From contig CM058232.1 in the NCBI GenBank assembly GCA_030180135.1, forward strand, positions 77,233,001 to 77,297,000: DNA of 64,000 bases, given 5' to 3'. Both the position numbers and the translations under genes were made by a program. Positions within the stretch are counted from its first letter, which is position 1, and each line of letters begins with the position of its first letter. Under the pieces are notes generated by a model that worked only from the letters and a program-made list of their open reading frames with translations, did no database searches and was not told the origin of the DNA. Below are positions 35,421 through 44,514 of this stretch, one piece after another. Source of the stretch: Orychophragmus violaceus (taxonomy: Eukaryota > Streptophyta > Magnoliopsida > Brassicales > Brassicaceae).

Positions 35421-36113
35421 TGAAGGAATTTCTAGCGGTTCTAATCACATTAGCCAACCCTAAGTATAAATTCCATAGCCTAGGATCTAGGGTTTAGGTT
35501 TATTGAATCATAAGGATCTCGAAATTACCTGGAGATTAGCAGCGGAAGATGAACATGTATTCGAGATTCACGAGCGTCTCAAGTGCTGCGCCTCTACTGG
35601 TATCCACACACACACAAACTGGAATCCGCTGGGATGCTAGTGCCGGGAGATCGGATCTCTTCGGGATGCTTGTGTTTCTGAGAGGTAGCTGTAATTAGGC
35701 TAAAACTTGGGCTCCAGGTCGTGCTATATCACATATATAGACCTGAGAAAATCTAATTAATCACTGAATCAAACCGAGATTAATTAAGTCATTAAACCGA
35801 AATTAGTATTTCGATTTACGCCTTGTGTCGATCGATGCCACTCTTAGTGTCGATCGACACACCCTCAAAACACGTATGTAATGTGTATCAAATACACATT
35901 AATTAGATCATTACATTAATGATCATTCCCACAAAAAGTATATCCAGTTTGCTTAGGTGTTATCATATAATACTATCAATGAGTTCATAACTCACAGATC
36001 ACAAGTGGCTTCTAGCAAAACATTATGATCACCTAGTATTATATGAATGTCTAATCTCGACAACACAACTATATTTAGAGAGATTACAAGTATGATTTCA
36101 GGACATTCCCAAC
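35421..36113 (-). repeat. Copia B 5' LTR
   Basis: Partner of 12433-13138; dyad pair near 35825-35860. Lacks about 10 bp near 35960 relative to the other LTR. Confidence 0.92.
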
Positions 36114-36959
36114 AGCTTTCACATGAAGGATTTGGGAAAACTCAAATATTTCCTTGGCATCGAAGTGGCCCGCAACAAAGAAGGTATATTTATTCCCAAC
36201 AAAAATATGCCTTGGACATCCTTGCTGAAGTTGGCCTCCTCGGCTGTAAACCATCCTCGGTGCCATAGAACTGAATCATAAACTTCAACTCGCCGTAAGT
36301 CCATCACACGCCAATCCAGAGGCTTATTGTCGTCTGATTGGCCGGCTGATCTGCCTGACTTTTACGTGCAACATCCTTTGAAAGTACACTGGCTTACTGC
36401 GCTCCGTGTCGTACGTTACCTTAAAGGATTCCTCGGACAAGGTATTCTCTTGCGTGCTGACTCTAATTTGCATGTCACTGCGTACTGTGATTCTGACTGG
36501 AGTGCTTGCCCACCTACACGCCGATCTCTTAGTTCCTACATAGTTCTTCTTGGCTCTTATCCGGTTTCTTGGAAGATGAAGAAACAAGATGCAGTTTCAT
36601 TATCTTAAACAGAGGCTGAGTATCGGTCCATGGCTGTCATGCTAAAAGAGATTAAATGGATCAAACAGGTTCTCACGGCTTATGACATCGCGCATCCGAC
36701 CCAATGCCAATGTTCTACGATAGTAAGTCGGCCATTTACATTGCTGCCAATCCAGTCTTTCACGAGAGGACAAAGTATATTGAATCGGATTGTCACTATG
36801 TCTGTGATGCAGTTCCAGAAAGACTCATTACCACTGAGCACATCTCCACAAAGGAGCAACCGGCCGACATCCTTATGAAATCTCTTCTATGACCAGCTTT
36901 CAACTACTTATTGTCCAAGTTAGAGATTCAAAATCTTTCACCTCCAACTTGAGGGAGGG
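36114..36959 (+). pseudogene. Copia A RT end and RNase H
   Basis: Resumes the RT cut at 12432: HMKDLGKLKYFLGIEVARNK. Then VRYLKGFLGQGILL, VTAYCDSDWSACPPTRRSLS (RNase H catalytic region), WKMKKQDAVSLS, a stop, TEAEYRSMA, NPVFHERTKYIESDCHYV and ISTKEQPADILMKSLL. Frame changes and stops make it dead. Ends with the purine tract GAGGGAGGG at 36951-36959. Confidence 0.88.
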
Positions 36960-37213
36960 TATAGAGATAAAGAAAGATAGATATACACACTCAGTCACTC
37001 ACTCCTACAAACACAATTAATTTAACTTTCATAATTACATGTACCCACATGTTTTATTCCCTCACTCATTACATCTCCACCATCTTGTGCTACCACTCAT
37101 TACGTAACACCACTCTTTCTATTGTACCATAACCTATTCTTATGTATATATATATTGCAGCCTCTTGTTAATGATAACACATAATTTTTCCATACGATTG
37201 TCAATTGCTTTTA
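36960..37213 (+). repeat. Copia A 3' LTR
   Basis: Begins TATAGAGATAAAG after the purine tract, ends TTGCTTTTA, followed by the GTTTT duplication. Confidence 0.9.
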
Positions 37214-37218
37214 GTTTT

Positions 37219-37849
37219 CAAACGAGAGTTTGGTCTTATTCAATTTCAGATCGCCGTTTACTCGGCCATTATAGTTGAAACACTTGTTCAGAATATCTCT
37301 ATGCGCTATACGCGCGGTAGACATGGGCCTAGCGACTTATCAAAAATCCGGTGATTAAACGGTGATTAATCTGGACCTAATTTTTTGTATTTTTACCGAT
37401 ATATATAATATAATATATATATATAAGAATCAAGTAATTATAACTTAGCCCAGTGGTCCAACTTTGTCTCTAAGGGTCTCCTGATCTGGGTTCGATGCCT
37501 GCTTCCCACAATTTTTCTAAATTATTCAGTCTGAAATTACAAAATTTACCCCATCTTCTTCCTCAAGGTGTCGCGTCTGCAACCCTAAAATGGCGCCGTC
37601 AATGTTTGTTTATATGATCTTCATGATTTTAACTTGTGTTTTTAGGTTTATTTTACTTATATGATAGATTTATTATGAAATATCAACTTTCAAACATAAA
37701 ACATCCAAAACGGACAAATTGTGAAATGAGCGATTTGTTGGACGCCCAAGGCCAAATCGGGGCGGTGAACTGTCACACACCGATTTCAAGGCAATTTTCC
37801 AGCCGGTTTTCCCGCGTTTTAGAACAAGAATTGAAACTCATCTCATGTC
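37219..37849. other. Old sequence between Copia A and the gypsy remnant
   Basis: Apart from the tRNA-like segment at 37440-37515 I see only AT-rich sequence with a short TA run near 37400-37425. Confidence 0.4.
37440..37515 (+). mobile_element. Candidate tRNA-derived SINE head or tRNA-like fragment
   Basis: Box A TAGCCCAGTGG at 37446-37456 and box B GGTTCGATGCC at 37489-37499 have the spacing of a tRNA gene (54 bp from start of A to end of B). The acceptor and anticodon stems are not convincing, so it is not a functional tRNA gene. Box A with a GTGG core is typical of Brassicaceae SINEs. No poly-A end was identified. Confidence 0.42.
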
Positions 37850-39375
37850 GATCCTAATATATTTGACACTTGCAGAAAATTCGTAACCATTGTAATCCGA
37901 AAACTTCGTCCACACTTCCCAAGTCTAAGGCTACAAAATCATTGGTGAACTTCAAATCTTGTACTGAGAATTCCACCTTCTGAAAAAGCTCATAACCCAT
38001 TAATTCTCACACTGGTGCCTAACATTACAAACATGTTGTGGTTTATCTTCATTTTGAGTTTGACTTTCTTTACTAATACATGAAAGACACAATTACGGAT
38101 TGCCCCACTATCCAACCGTACTGCTATCACATTACGACCCACCTAACCTTTGACCTTGGATGTTTTTGGACAATCAACTCCCAAGAGAGCATTCAAAGAT
38201 ATCTCTATCAACTTTGAATTGATTTCTTGTTCTTCCTATGTAATTTATGCTAAGCATTCCTATAATACCTCTATTTTAAATCCATTGATCACCATAATTA
38301 CTTGCAACTCCATGTTTGGAAAAAAATGTGTACGTGATTATTTTCCTCCACATTTAAAACATAGATGATTGTCCTTTTTATAATTATGTTGAGCATATGA
38401 TATATGTAGACGAGGTCATATTGGTGGTCTTTGAAGTTGAGAATTTGTCTTCGTTGTTTGTCCTTTGTTTTAGTTAGAAGCATTAAGCTTGAAGCTTGTA
38501 TATGGATATCGTCTTTGTGATTTTGTAGTTGTTGTTCTGGCTTTGATTAACACATGAAAATGCATGCTATCCTCCATCTTCACCACAACCGCTTTGTGAA
38601 CTGTTAATATTTTTGGCTCTATCAACTTAACTATCTCTTTCATCACATTCTTTTATACTTTATTGAATATATTGAGAAAATTCTTCTCATCTATCACAGT
38701 CACTTGAGATTGTAACTCCTCAAACTTGCTTATATAATCATGAATTGATAATAATTGAGTGATAATGCACAATCATTTTTCCGGTTAATCATCAATTAAA
38801 ATTGTAAACTGAACTAACATTTTCTCTTTAAAATATGTCAAGCTTGTGAAATTTCTTTAAATTAATCCCTCTTCATACCAAGGGAGAACTCTTGCTTCCA
38901 AGCTAAATGATACTAATTCAAGCTTCTGATCTTCTGTGTAGTGACCCAGCCCGAGATAGCGTTCAACTCTCCAAATCCAACCAAACATCATCTTTCCATT
39001 GAACATTCACAAATCTATCTTTCTCAACAAACTTTGGCAATTTGCTAATGCTACTGAAATTCCCGGTAACCTAATTGTTCACTTTCTTGTTGAGATTCAG
39101 TAATAGAAATTGTTACATGATTTGGCTCTGATGAAGTAGTGGTAATGTTCTTCTCATTCGGTCGTTCATTTTGTTGATTTGACTCTATTCGCTCCAACGC
39201 ATGTGCGAGCGAGGTCATATGTCTCTCCATCATCTCAAATCTATGCGCCCATGTATCGATCTTCTGATACGTCTCTTTTTTCGGTTTTCGCCAACAACTT
39301 ACAACCATCTCCAGATCCCCGTTCTTATTCTCCGATGTTGTAAGTAGCACCAGCACGATGATCGAACTGCTCACA
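37850..39375 (-). pseudogene. Ty3/gypsy gag-protease remnant
   Basis: The minus strand reads a coiled N-terminal part (KIDTWAHRFEMMERHMTSLA), gag core traces (LPKFVEKDRFVNVQWKDDVW, LGHYTEDQKLELVSFSLEAR), a zinc knuckle (HLCFKCGGK) and a retropepsin-like VRLDSGAIRNCV, with many stops. A degenerate initiator-Met PBS (reverse of about 39397-39410) lies just upstream. Likely the same element as 4130-4576. Confidence 0.68.
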
Positions 39376-39410
39376 TTCGCACTAGCTGTTAAGAATGAGC
39401 TCCGATAGTA

Positions 39411-40527
39411 TATGCAATCAATCTTAAATTCAATTCCTCAATACTATATTATATGAATGTCGATTACAAATCTAGAATTATCTCTCAATAATTACCAAAA
39501 TTTCACAAAGAGATGATCGAATAACTCTCATATGACTCTCATGAAAAGAATTACCTCAAGACTCAGTCTCAGAGCTAACAATCTATAAATGAAATCTAAA
39601 AACTCGAAAACAAACAACACTAGATTTTATATGTTCTTGAGCTAGAAGAAAGAGTCTTTAGTTTAGTCCATATCTTCAATATGAGCTAATCATTATGCCA
39701 CATCAACGTAACTCAAACCTTCATTTGAATTCAACGACTTTTTTACATGCTTTTCTTTCTATAATAAGCTTGTAGAAGTGTATCACAAAGTTTCATAAAT
39801 TTGAATCGTCCACAATTTAGTAAAACAGTTAAATGTATCAATTCGAGCTATTCACAAACAAAATCTACGAAGAAATAATTTTGCACAAGAGACTATCAAA
39901 AGAAATGCATCTGAATTTGATTGCAAACCTTCTGAGAATTAGATTCGTGAGCGATTGTGTAATCCTTATAGAGAACATATAGGTCAATAAAGACATATGC
40001 ACAACTCCAACTATTATATATAAAACCCCTAAACTTAACTCACAATTTGAAATGAAAACAATAAGAAAAATCTAGAATCGGATAGCTAACCCCAAATACA
40101 CATGCACATAAAGCTGAAAAAGAGATTGTGGGCGACTTTTTGTATATTTTAACATCAGATTTAGGAAAGTATGGTTTGGATTGGATTATCTATTAAACAA
40201 TTTTAGCTCAATCCATTTTGATCAATCTACTAAAATTATTTATTCATTTTATCTATTAATCTATTTATATCCAAATTTTTAGCCATTAGATCTATAGTTT
40301 AGATTGGATTGGATAGATCCATTCAATTTTATCGACTTTGACTAATTATGATTGATAATTAGTGGAGATCTCTCTATCATCTGTTCATGATCTTTTTACT
40401 TATGAATAAGTGTTTTGCTATTTTATATAACAAATATTTAATTGTTAGATAATTTATAGAGGTTTTGTAGAGATTTTTATACTTGTTTGTGTTTGTTTTT
40501 GTGTATGACAGTATGAGAGATCCATGA
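39411..40527. other. Probable decayed LTR and AT-rich intergenic sequence
   Basis: The part next to the PBS (39411 to roughly 40150) should be the gypsy 5' LTR, but I cannot define its outer end. The rest is AT-rich with no gene recognised. Confidence 0.35.
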
Positions 40528-40537
40528 TTTATTAGAG

Positions 40538-41532
40538 GAAAATACTTAGGTTCACCCCTAGAGGTGAACCTATTTGTTCACCCCCTCTTTTTTAACCAAT
40601 AAAAATATGCCATGTAATATTATTTTTAAATAAAATTATAAAATTAAAATTAAGAAATTAAAGACATTTAAATATTTTATAAAAATAGATAATAATATAT
40701 ATCAATATCTATATATTTTTAGAGTTCACAAATTAGAGTTTAGGATCTACGAATTATGGTTTAGGGTTTACGGCTTAGGGTTTAGGGTTTAAGACCTTTA
40801 GGGTTTAGAATTTAGGGATTATTGTTTAAATTCTTTTGGGTTTAGAGTTTAAGGATTATGGACCCTTTGGATCTAAAACTTTTGGGGTTTAGGGATTAAG
40901 GACCCTTTGAATGTAACCCCTTTGGGGTTTAAGGTTTAGAAATTAGGGTTTATGGTATAGGGTTTAAGCTTTTTGGGTTTAGGGTTTAGGGATTAGGGTT
41001 TAAGCTCTTTGGGTTAGGGTTTAGGATTTAGGGATTAGGGTTTATTTTTTTATTTTTTGAGATTTACATATTGGGTTTAGGGATTAGGGTTTATGATATA
41101 GGGTTTAAGCTCTTTGGGTTTAGGGTTTATGGATTAGGGTTTAAACTCTTTAGGTTAGGGTTTAGGGTTTAGGGATTAGGGTTTAGTTTATTATTTTTTA
41201 AGATTTACATATTGGGTTTAGGGATTAGAGTTTAGTTTTAATTTTAATATTTTAGGTTCAAATTATCGTTTAGGGTTTAGGGTTTAGAATTTAAGGTTTA
41301 GAGATTAAGATTTAGGTTTTAGTATTTTTTTATAAAAAAAGTATTTTTAAGTTTTGTCTAAAATAAAATATATTTTCTTTTCTTTTATTTTCGTTTTTTA
41401 TTTTTTTATTTTTAAAACATTTTTATTTTTTAATTATTTTTAATATTAGATTATGTGAAATTATTTAATTGGTTAAAAAAGATGGAGGTGAACAAAAGAG
41501 TTCACCTATAGGGGTGAACCCAAGTATTACTC
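40538..41532. mobile_element. Mutator-like non-autonomous element packed with telomere-like repeats
   Basis: Terminal inverted repeats of about 65 bp or more: left starts GAAAATACTTAGGTTCACCC, right (reversed) starts GAGTAATACTTGGGTTCACC; both continue with a second GTTCACC block and TTTTTTAACCAAT. A 10-bp duplication TTTATTAGAG flanks it (40528-40537, 41533-41542), the size expected for MULEs. The interior, 40738-41320, holds many degenerate TTTAGGG units (TTAGGGTTTAGG) in one orientation. No transposase. Confidence 0.75.
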
Positions 41533-41542
41533 TTTATTAGAG

Positions 41543-42103
41543 TGAATAATATGGTAAGAAGATGACAAAGGAAAATAGGATCCTTGGTGTGCTTGACAAC
41601 TTGCATAAGAGAGATGTATTAGAGTGCATCTCTCTCCTTGGTGTGAAAATAGGATCCTTGGTGTGATTTATTAGAGTGCATGATCTTAGGAAGTTTATGT
41701 ATGTCACATTTTACTAAATTTTAATATATTTTTATTCAAAATAATTTTCTTAAATTTATATATTAAAAACAAAATTTCTCTATAAATTAAAAATTAATAT
41801 TCTTTTAAATTAATAAATTTTTAAAAATTAATATTATTAGAGTGGAGGTTTTTTGTCTACACTTTTCTAAAGCCGGATTAAAAATTAGAACCAGGGCACA
41901 AGTGGTCGGGAAAGTAATTGCGATTGGGCTTCACAAATAAGATCCATGGGCCTTGAACTCAGTAAAACGACATGGTTTTAATCAGTCGGAAAACAACCTT
42001 TGGAGCTGTGACTTGTAGAATGTCTTACGAAGGTCCTTATCTTAGAGTAATAAGACATTCTTTAGGCCTCTCTCGTGGTTGTCTTCTGTAATGTGATTTG
42101 TTG
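41543..42103. other. Upstream region of the YqaJ-like gene
   Basis: Includes a local duplication of AATAGGATCCTTGGTGTG (about 41576 and 41647) and of TTTATTAGAGTG, then AT-rich DNA. The gene's 5' leader probably starts near 42000-42060. Confidence 0.45.
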
Positions 42104-43597
42104 ATGATGAAGTTAGTTCAAGTACCGTCGACTATATCCATATCTTCTATTTCCTCTTCTCCGGTTCGGAATGTGGGAGCTCTCTCCCTGAAGTGTGGTT
42201 CTGGTAATATCATCGAACACCCTGTGGGCTACGCATATTATTTTATATATGCTTTAATTTTCGCTTCAGAGTTAGGATCGCGAGTGTTGCTAAGATTGTG
42301 ATGATCGCTACATCAATTCCCTTTCAGTGGGTTTAACGGGCAAAATTGAAACTCAAATCACACACTTAACACCTCCTCCTCTGGTTTAGTTTGATTCACT
42401 CGGTGATTTTGTTCCATTTGTATGTGTTGTCTTTTTTTTTTTCACTTTCTGGATCTGTTTGATGTTTTTGAAGTTCAAAGTTTGCTTCTTTCAACTGTTT
42501 TGGGAAGTAGAATCCAGGATTTTTTTCTGGGATTTGAAACATTTATTTTTGTATTGAGATGTATACCATGACTTGGAGCAGTTGGAATGGGTTTGTTAAA
42601 CTTGAGTATGATTCCTCTAACCTTTGTAACAGTCTGTGGTTTCTGTAAGGTCTTGAAGCCAACTAAAGTTGCTTTCAACACCATGATTCTTTCAGCTATG
42701 GGGACTTGCTCAATCTCCGGGTTCCACACTTTTCTCCATAAATCAAGAGCTTCGATTTCATCAAGAAAAAGGAGAAGTTCACAGTCCTTTTCCTCCACTG
42801 CATTACAAGTCATCTCTCAGACCAGCTTACCCCTTTCAGTAGTTGTGTCAAGCCATCTCTCCCCATCTGATATCCCTCAGAAATCAGAAGAATGGTTTGC
42901 CTTACGGAAAGACAAGTTAACCACAAGTACATTCAGTACAGCGCTCGGCTTCTGGAAGAAAAACCGGCGTTCTGAGCTCTGGCATGACAAGGTATATGAC
43001 TCGGAGTCACGAGTGGTGGATGATTCTGCACGGTTTGCAATGAACTGGGGTGTACAGATGGAATCAGCTGCGATAGAGAGGTACAAAAGAATCATGGGAT
43101 GTGAGGTTGGCTCAATGGGATTTGCTCTTCACTCCCTAGAGCAGTTTCACTGGCTTGGTGCTTCACCAGATGGAGTTCTCGATTGCGGTATTCTAGAAGT
43201 GAAATGCCCATATAACAAAGGGAAAACCGAAACTGTGTTACCTTGGTCCAAAGTGCCCTTCTATTACATGCCTCAGATGCAGGGTCAAATGGAGATAATG
43301 GACCGTGAATGGGTCGACTTGTACTGCTGGACACGGAACGGGAGCACGGTATTCCGAGTGATGAGAGACCGAAGCTATTGGAGAATCATTTATGAGGTGT
43401 TAAGAGAGTTTTGGTGGGAGAATGTGATTCCTGCAAGGGAGGCTGTGTTGTTAGGGAAGGATGATGCAGAGGTGAAGAAGTATGAGCCAACATCTACACA
43501 TAAGCTTACTGGTCTTGCCATTGCTAAAAGCATAAGTTTGGCTGCAGAATCAAAACTTGTATGCAGAGAAATAGCTGATCATGTCGAGTTCTTTTAG
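42104..43597 (+). CDS. YqaJ/lambda-exonuclease-like nuclease (PD-(D/E)XK), probably organellar
   Basis: Resembles phage lambda exonuclease/YqaJ recombinase nucleases, fused to a plant N-terminus. The main exon is open from the ATG at 42587 to the stop at 43597. A first exon 42104-42203 (MMKLVQVPSTISISSISSSP, Ser-rich, no acidic residues, transit-peptide-like) joins in frame through a GT-AG intron ending at 42581, giving 371 aa; otherwise translation starts at 42587 (336 aa). Motifs: EEWFALRKDKLTTSTF (entry motif), NWGVQMESAAIERY, then ASPDGVLDCGILEVKCPY with the Asp and Glu-x-Lys of the PD-(D/E)XK fold, and YYMPQMQGQMEIM. It lies next to the small protein and SRP72 as in the remembered A. thaliana AT1G67660 neighbourhood. 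Substrate and role are unproven. Confidence 0.85.
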
Positions 43598-44052
43598 ATG
43601 AATTTAAGAAATATCTTTTGATTTTATGAACTGATATGATTCATCTTGTCAGTCCACATTGTGTAGTTATGAAACTGGTTAAAATCATGTAAAACAAGTT
43701 AAGTCTGAAATCTCAAACTATATTCTAGACGATTAGGGTTCTTTGGATGTGAAATATTTTCATTGCAAAAATAGGTGAAAGATAGTTAGACCAAAGTTGA
43801 CCTAATATTAAGAAAGAAAAACAATAAAGGACAGAAGATTGGTTCTTTGTGCCAACCAAGCAGATGACCAAAGACAGAGGAAGGCAGGAAAACAGGAGTT
43901 GGTTACCACTTACCAATAATAACCCAAAAGAATATGAAAAAAAACTAATAGAGTCAAACCAAGGGCAATGAACAAGAAGAACAAATAAGTAAATTAAGAT
44001 GTTCCTCTAGGCTAATGTTTCTCTGATTCTGGAATATTTGCAAGAAGAAAAG
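43598..44052. other. Intergenic spacer
   Basis: AT-rich spacer between the nuclease stop and the small ORF; holds the 3' end of one gene and the promoter of the next. Nothing else was recognised. Confidence 0.5.
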
Positions 44053-44250
44053 ATGGATTCGGGGCTATCGTGGGCTGATCAATGGGATTATACAAACCCT
44101 GACCCTCCTCCGAGTTCGACAAAGGAAGATGAGAGCAAAAAGAAAAAGAAGAAGAAGAACAAGGATGAAGATGGAAGCAAGAGCAGTCTTGGGAAGACCA
44201 TACTTGGCTTCAAATGGATGAAGGATCTCTGCAAGAAATCTGAAAAATGA
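44053..44250 (+). CDS. Small conserved Lys-rich plant protein, 65 aa
   Basis: Starts at the ATG at 44053 (an in-frame TTG at 44038 is upstream). N-terminus MDSGLSWADQWDYTNPDPPP, an acidic-to-basic centre with an uninterrupted run of seven Lys, and a C-terminal block KTILGFKWMKDLCKKSEK. The WADQWD start and the W-M-K end look like a small plant-specific family that I remember from other Brassicaceae genomes, with no known function. It sits between the nuclease gene (same strand) and SRP72 (convergent). The poly-Lys could be a nuclear or RNA-binding signal; that is a guess. Confidence 0.72.
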   Translation: MDSGLSWADQWDYTNPDPPPSSTKEDESKKKKKKKNKDEDGSKSSLGKTILGFKWMKDLCKKSEK

Positions 44251-44514
44251 TTGCCGTTTCATTGTATGTATATTCCTTTGATTCTTGTTCTTCATCGATT
44301 CTTATTCTTCTTGATTTTACTACCAAACTCCTTATCTTAATTCAATATAATCACCAATGCAAAAGAATTCGCTCAAATGTAAACGAGAAACTAGCCAAAA
44401 TCCAAAAAATAAAATAAAAACAAAAAGGAATCCAGCAATTGTGTTATCATTTTAAGTAGTCCTTTTCTTTTTTATGTTTTCTTAAGAAAAGACTGTAGAG
44501 GTTGTCTGTCTAGT

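Larger units (their letters stand above)
12433..36113 (-). mobile_element. Copia B: Ty1/copia element in minus orientation, itself host to two insertions
   Basis: LTRs 12433-13138 and 35421-36113 (706 and 693 bp, about 2.6% different by eye) are flanked by TSD GCTTT at 12428-12432 and 36114-36118. In element orientation the LTR runs TGTTGGGAATGTCC to ATTCCTTCA. A perfect 12-nt tRNA-iMet PBS (reverse of 35408-35419) adjoins the right LTR, and a purine tract (reverse of ATCTCCCACTTG) adjoins the left one. Parts: RT remnant 13986-14445, integrase 20385-20950, protease and pre-integrase 21000-21800, gag start 21801-22175, leader 22176-22801 and 34825-35407. Interrupted by Athila-like 3 and Copia C. 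Confidence 0.9.
4582..37213 (+). mobile_element. Copia A: Ty1/copia LTR retrotransposon, host of the nested stack
   Basis: LTRs at 4582-4849 and 36960-37213 (268 and 254 bp, about 10% different by eye) are flanked by the 5-bp duplication GTTTT at 4577-4581 and 37214-37218. A primer binding site (PBS) for initiator tRNA-Met directly follows the left LTR, and the purine tract GAGGGAGGG directly precedes the right LTR. The internal pieces are gag (4981-5629), an integrase fragment (5630-5973), the pol linker and RT (11253-12432) and the RT end plus RNase H (36114-36959). They are interrupted by Athila-like 1 and Copia B. The ends are TATAG...TTTTA rather than TG...CA. The element has multiple stops and a gag-to-integrase deletion and is inactive. 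Confidence 0.9.

Noticed and set aside
37440..37515. Functional tRNA gene
   Set aside because: Boxes A and B are present but acceptor and anticodon stems do not pair convincingly.
40738..41320. True telomere or chromosome end
   Set aside because: TTTAGGG units are degenerate, interrupted and enclosed by transposon terminal repeats with a target duplication.
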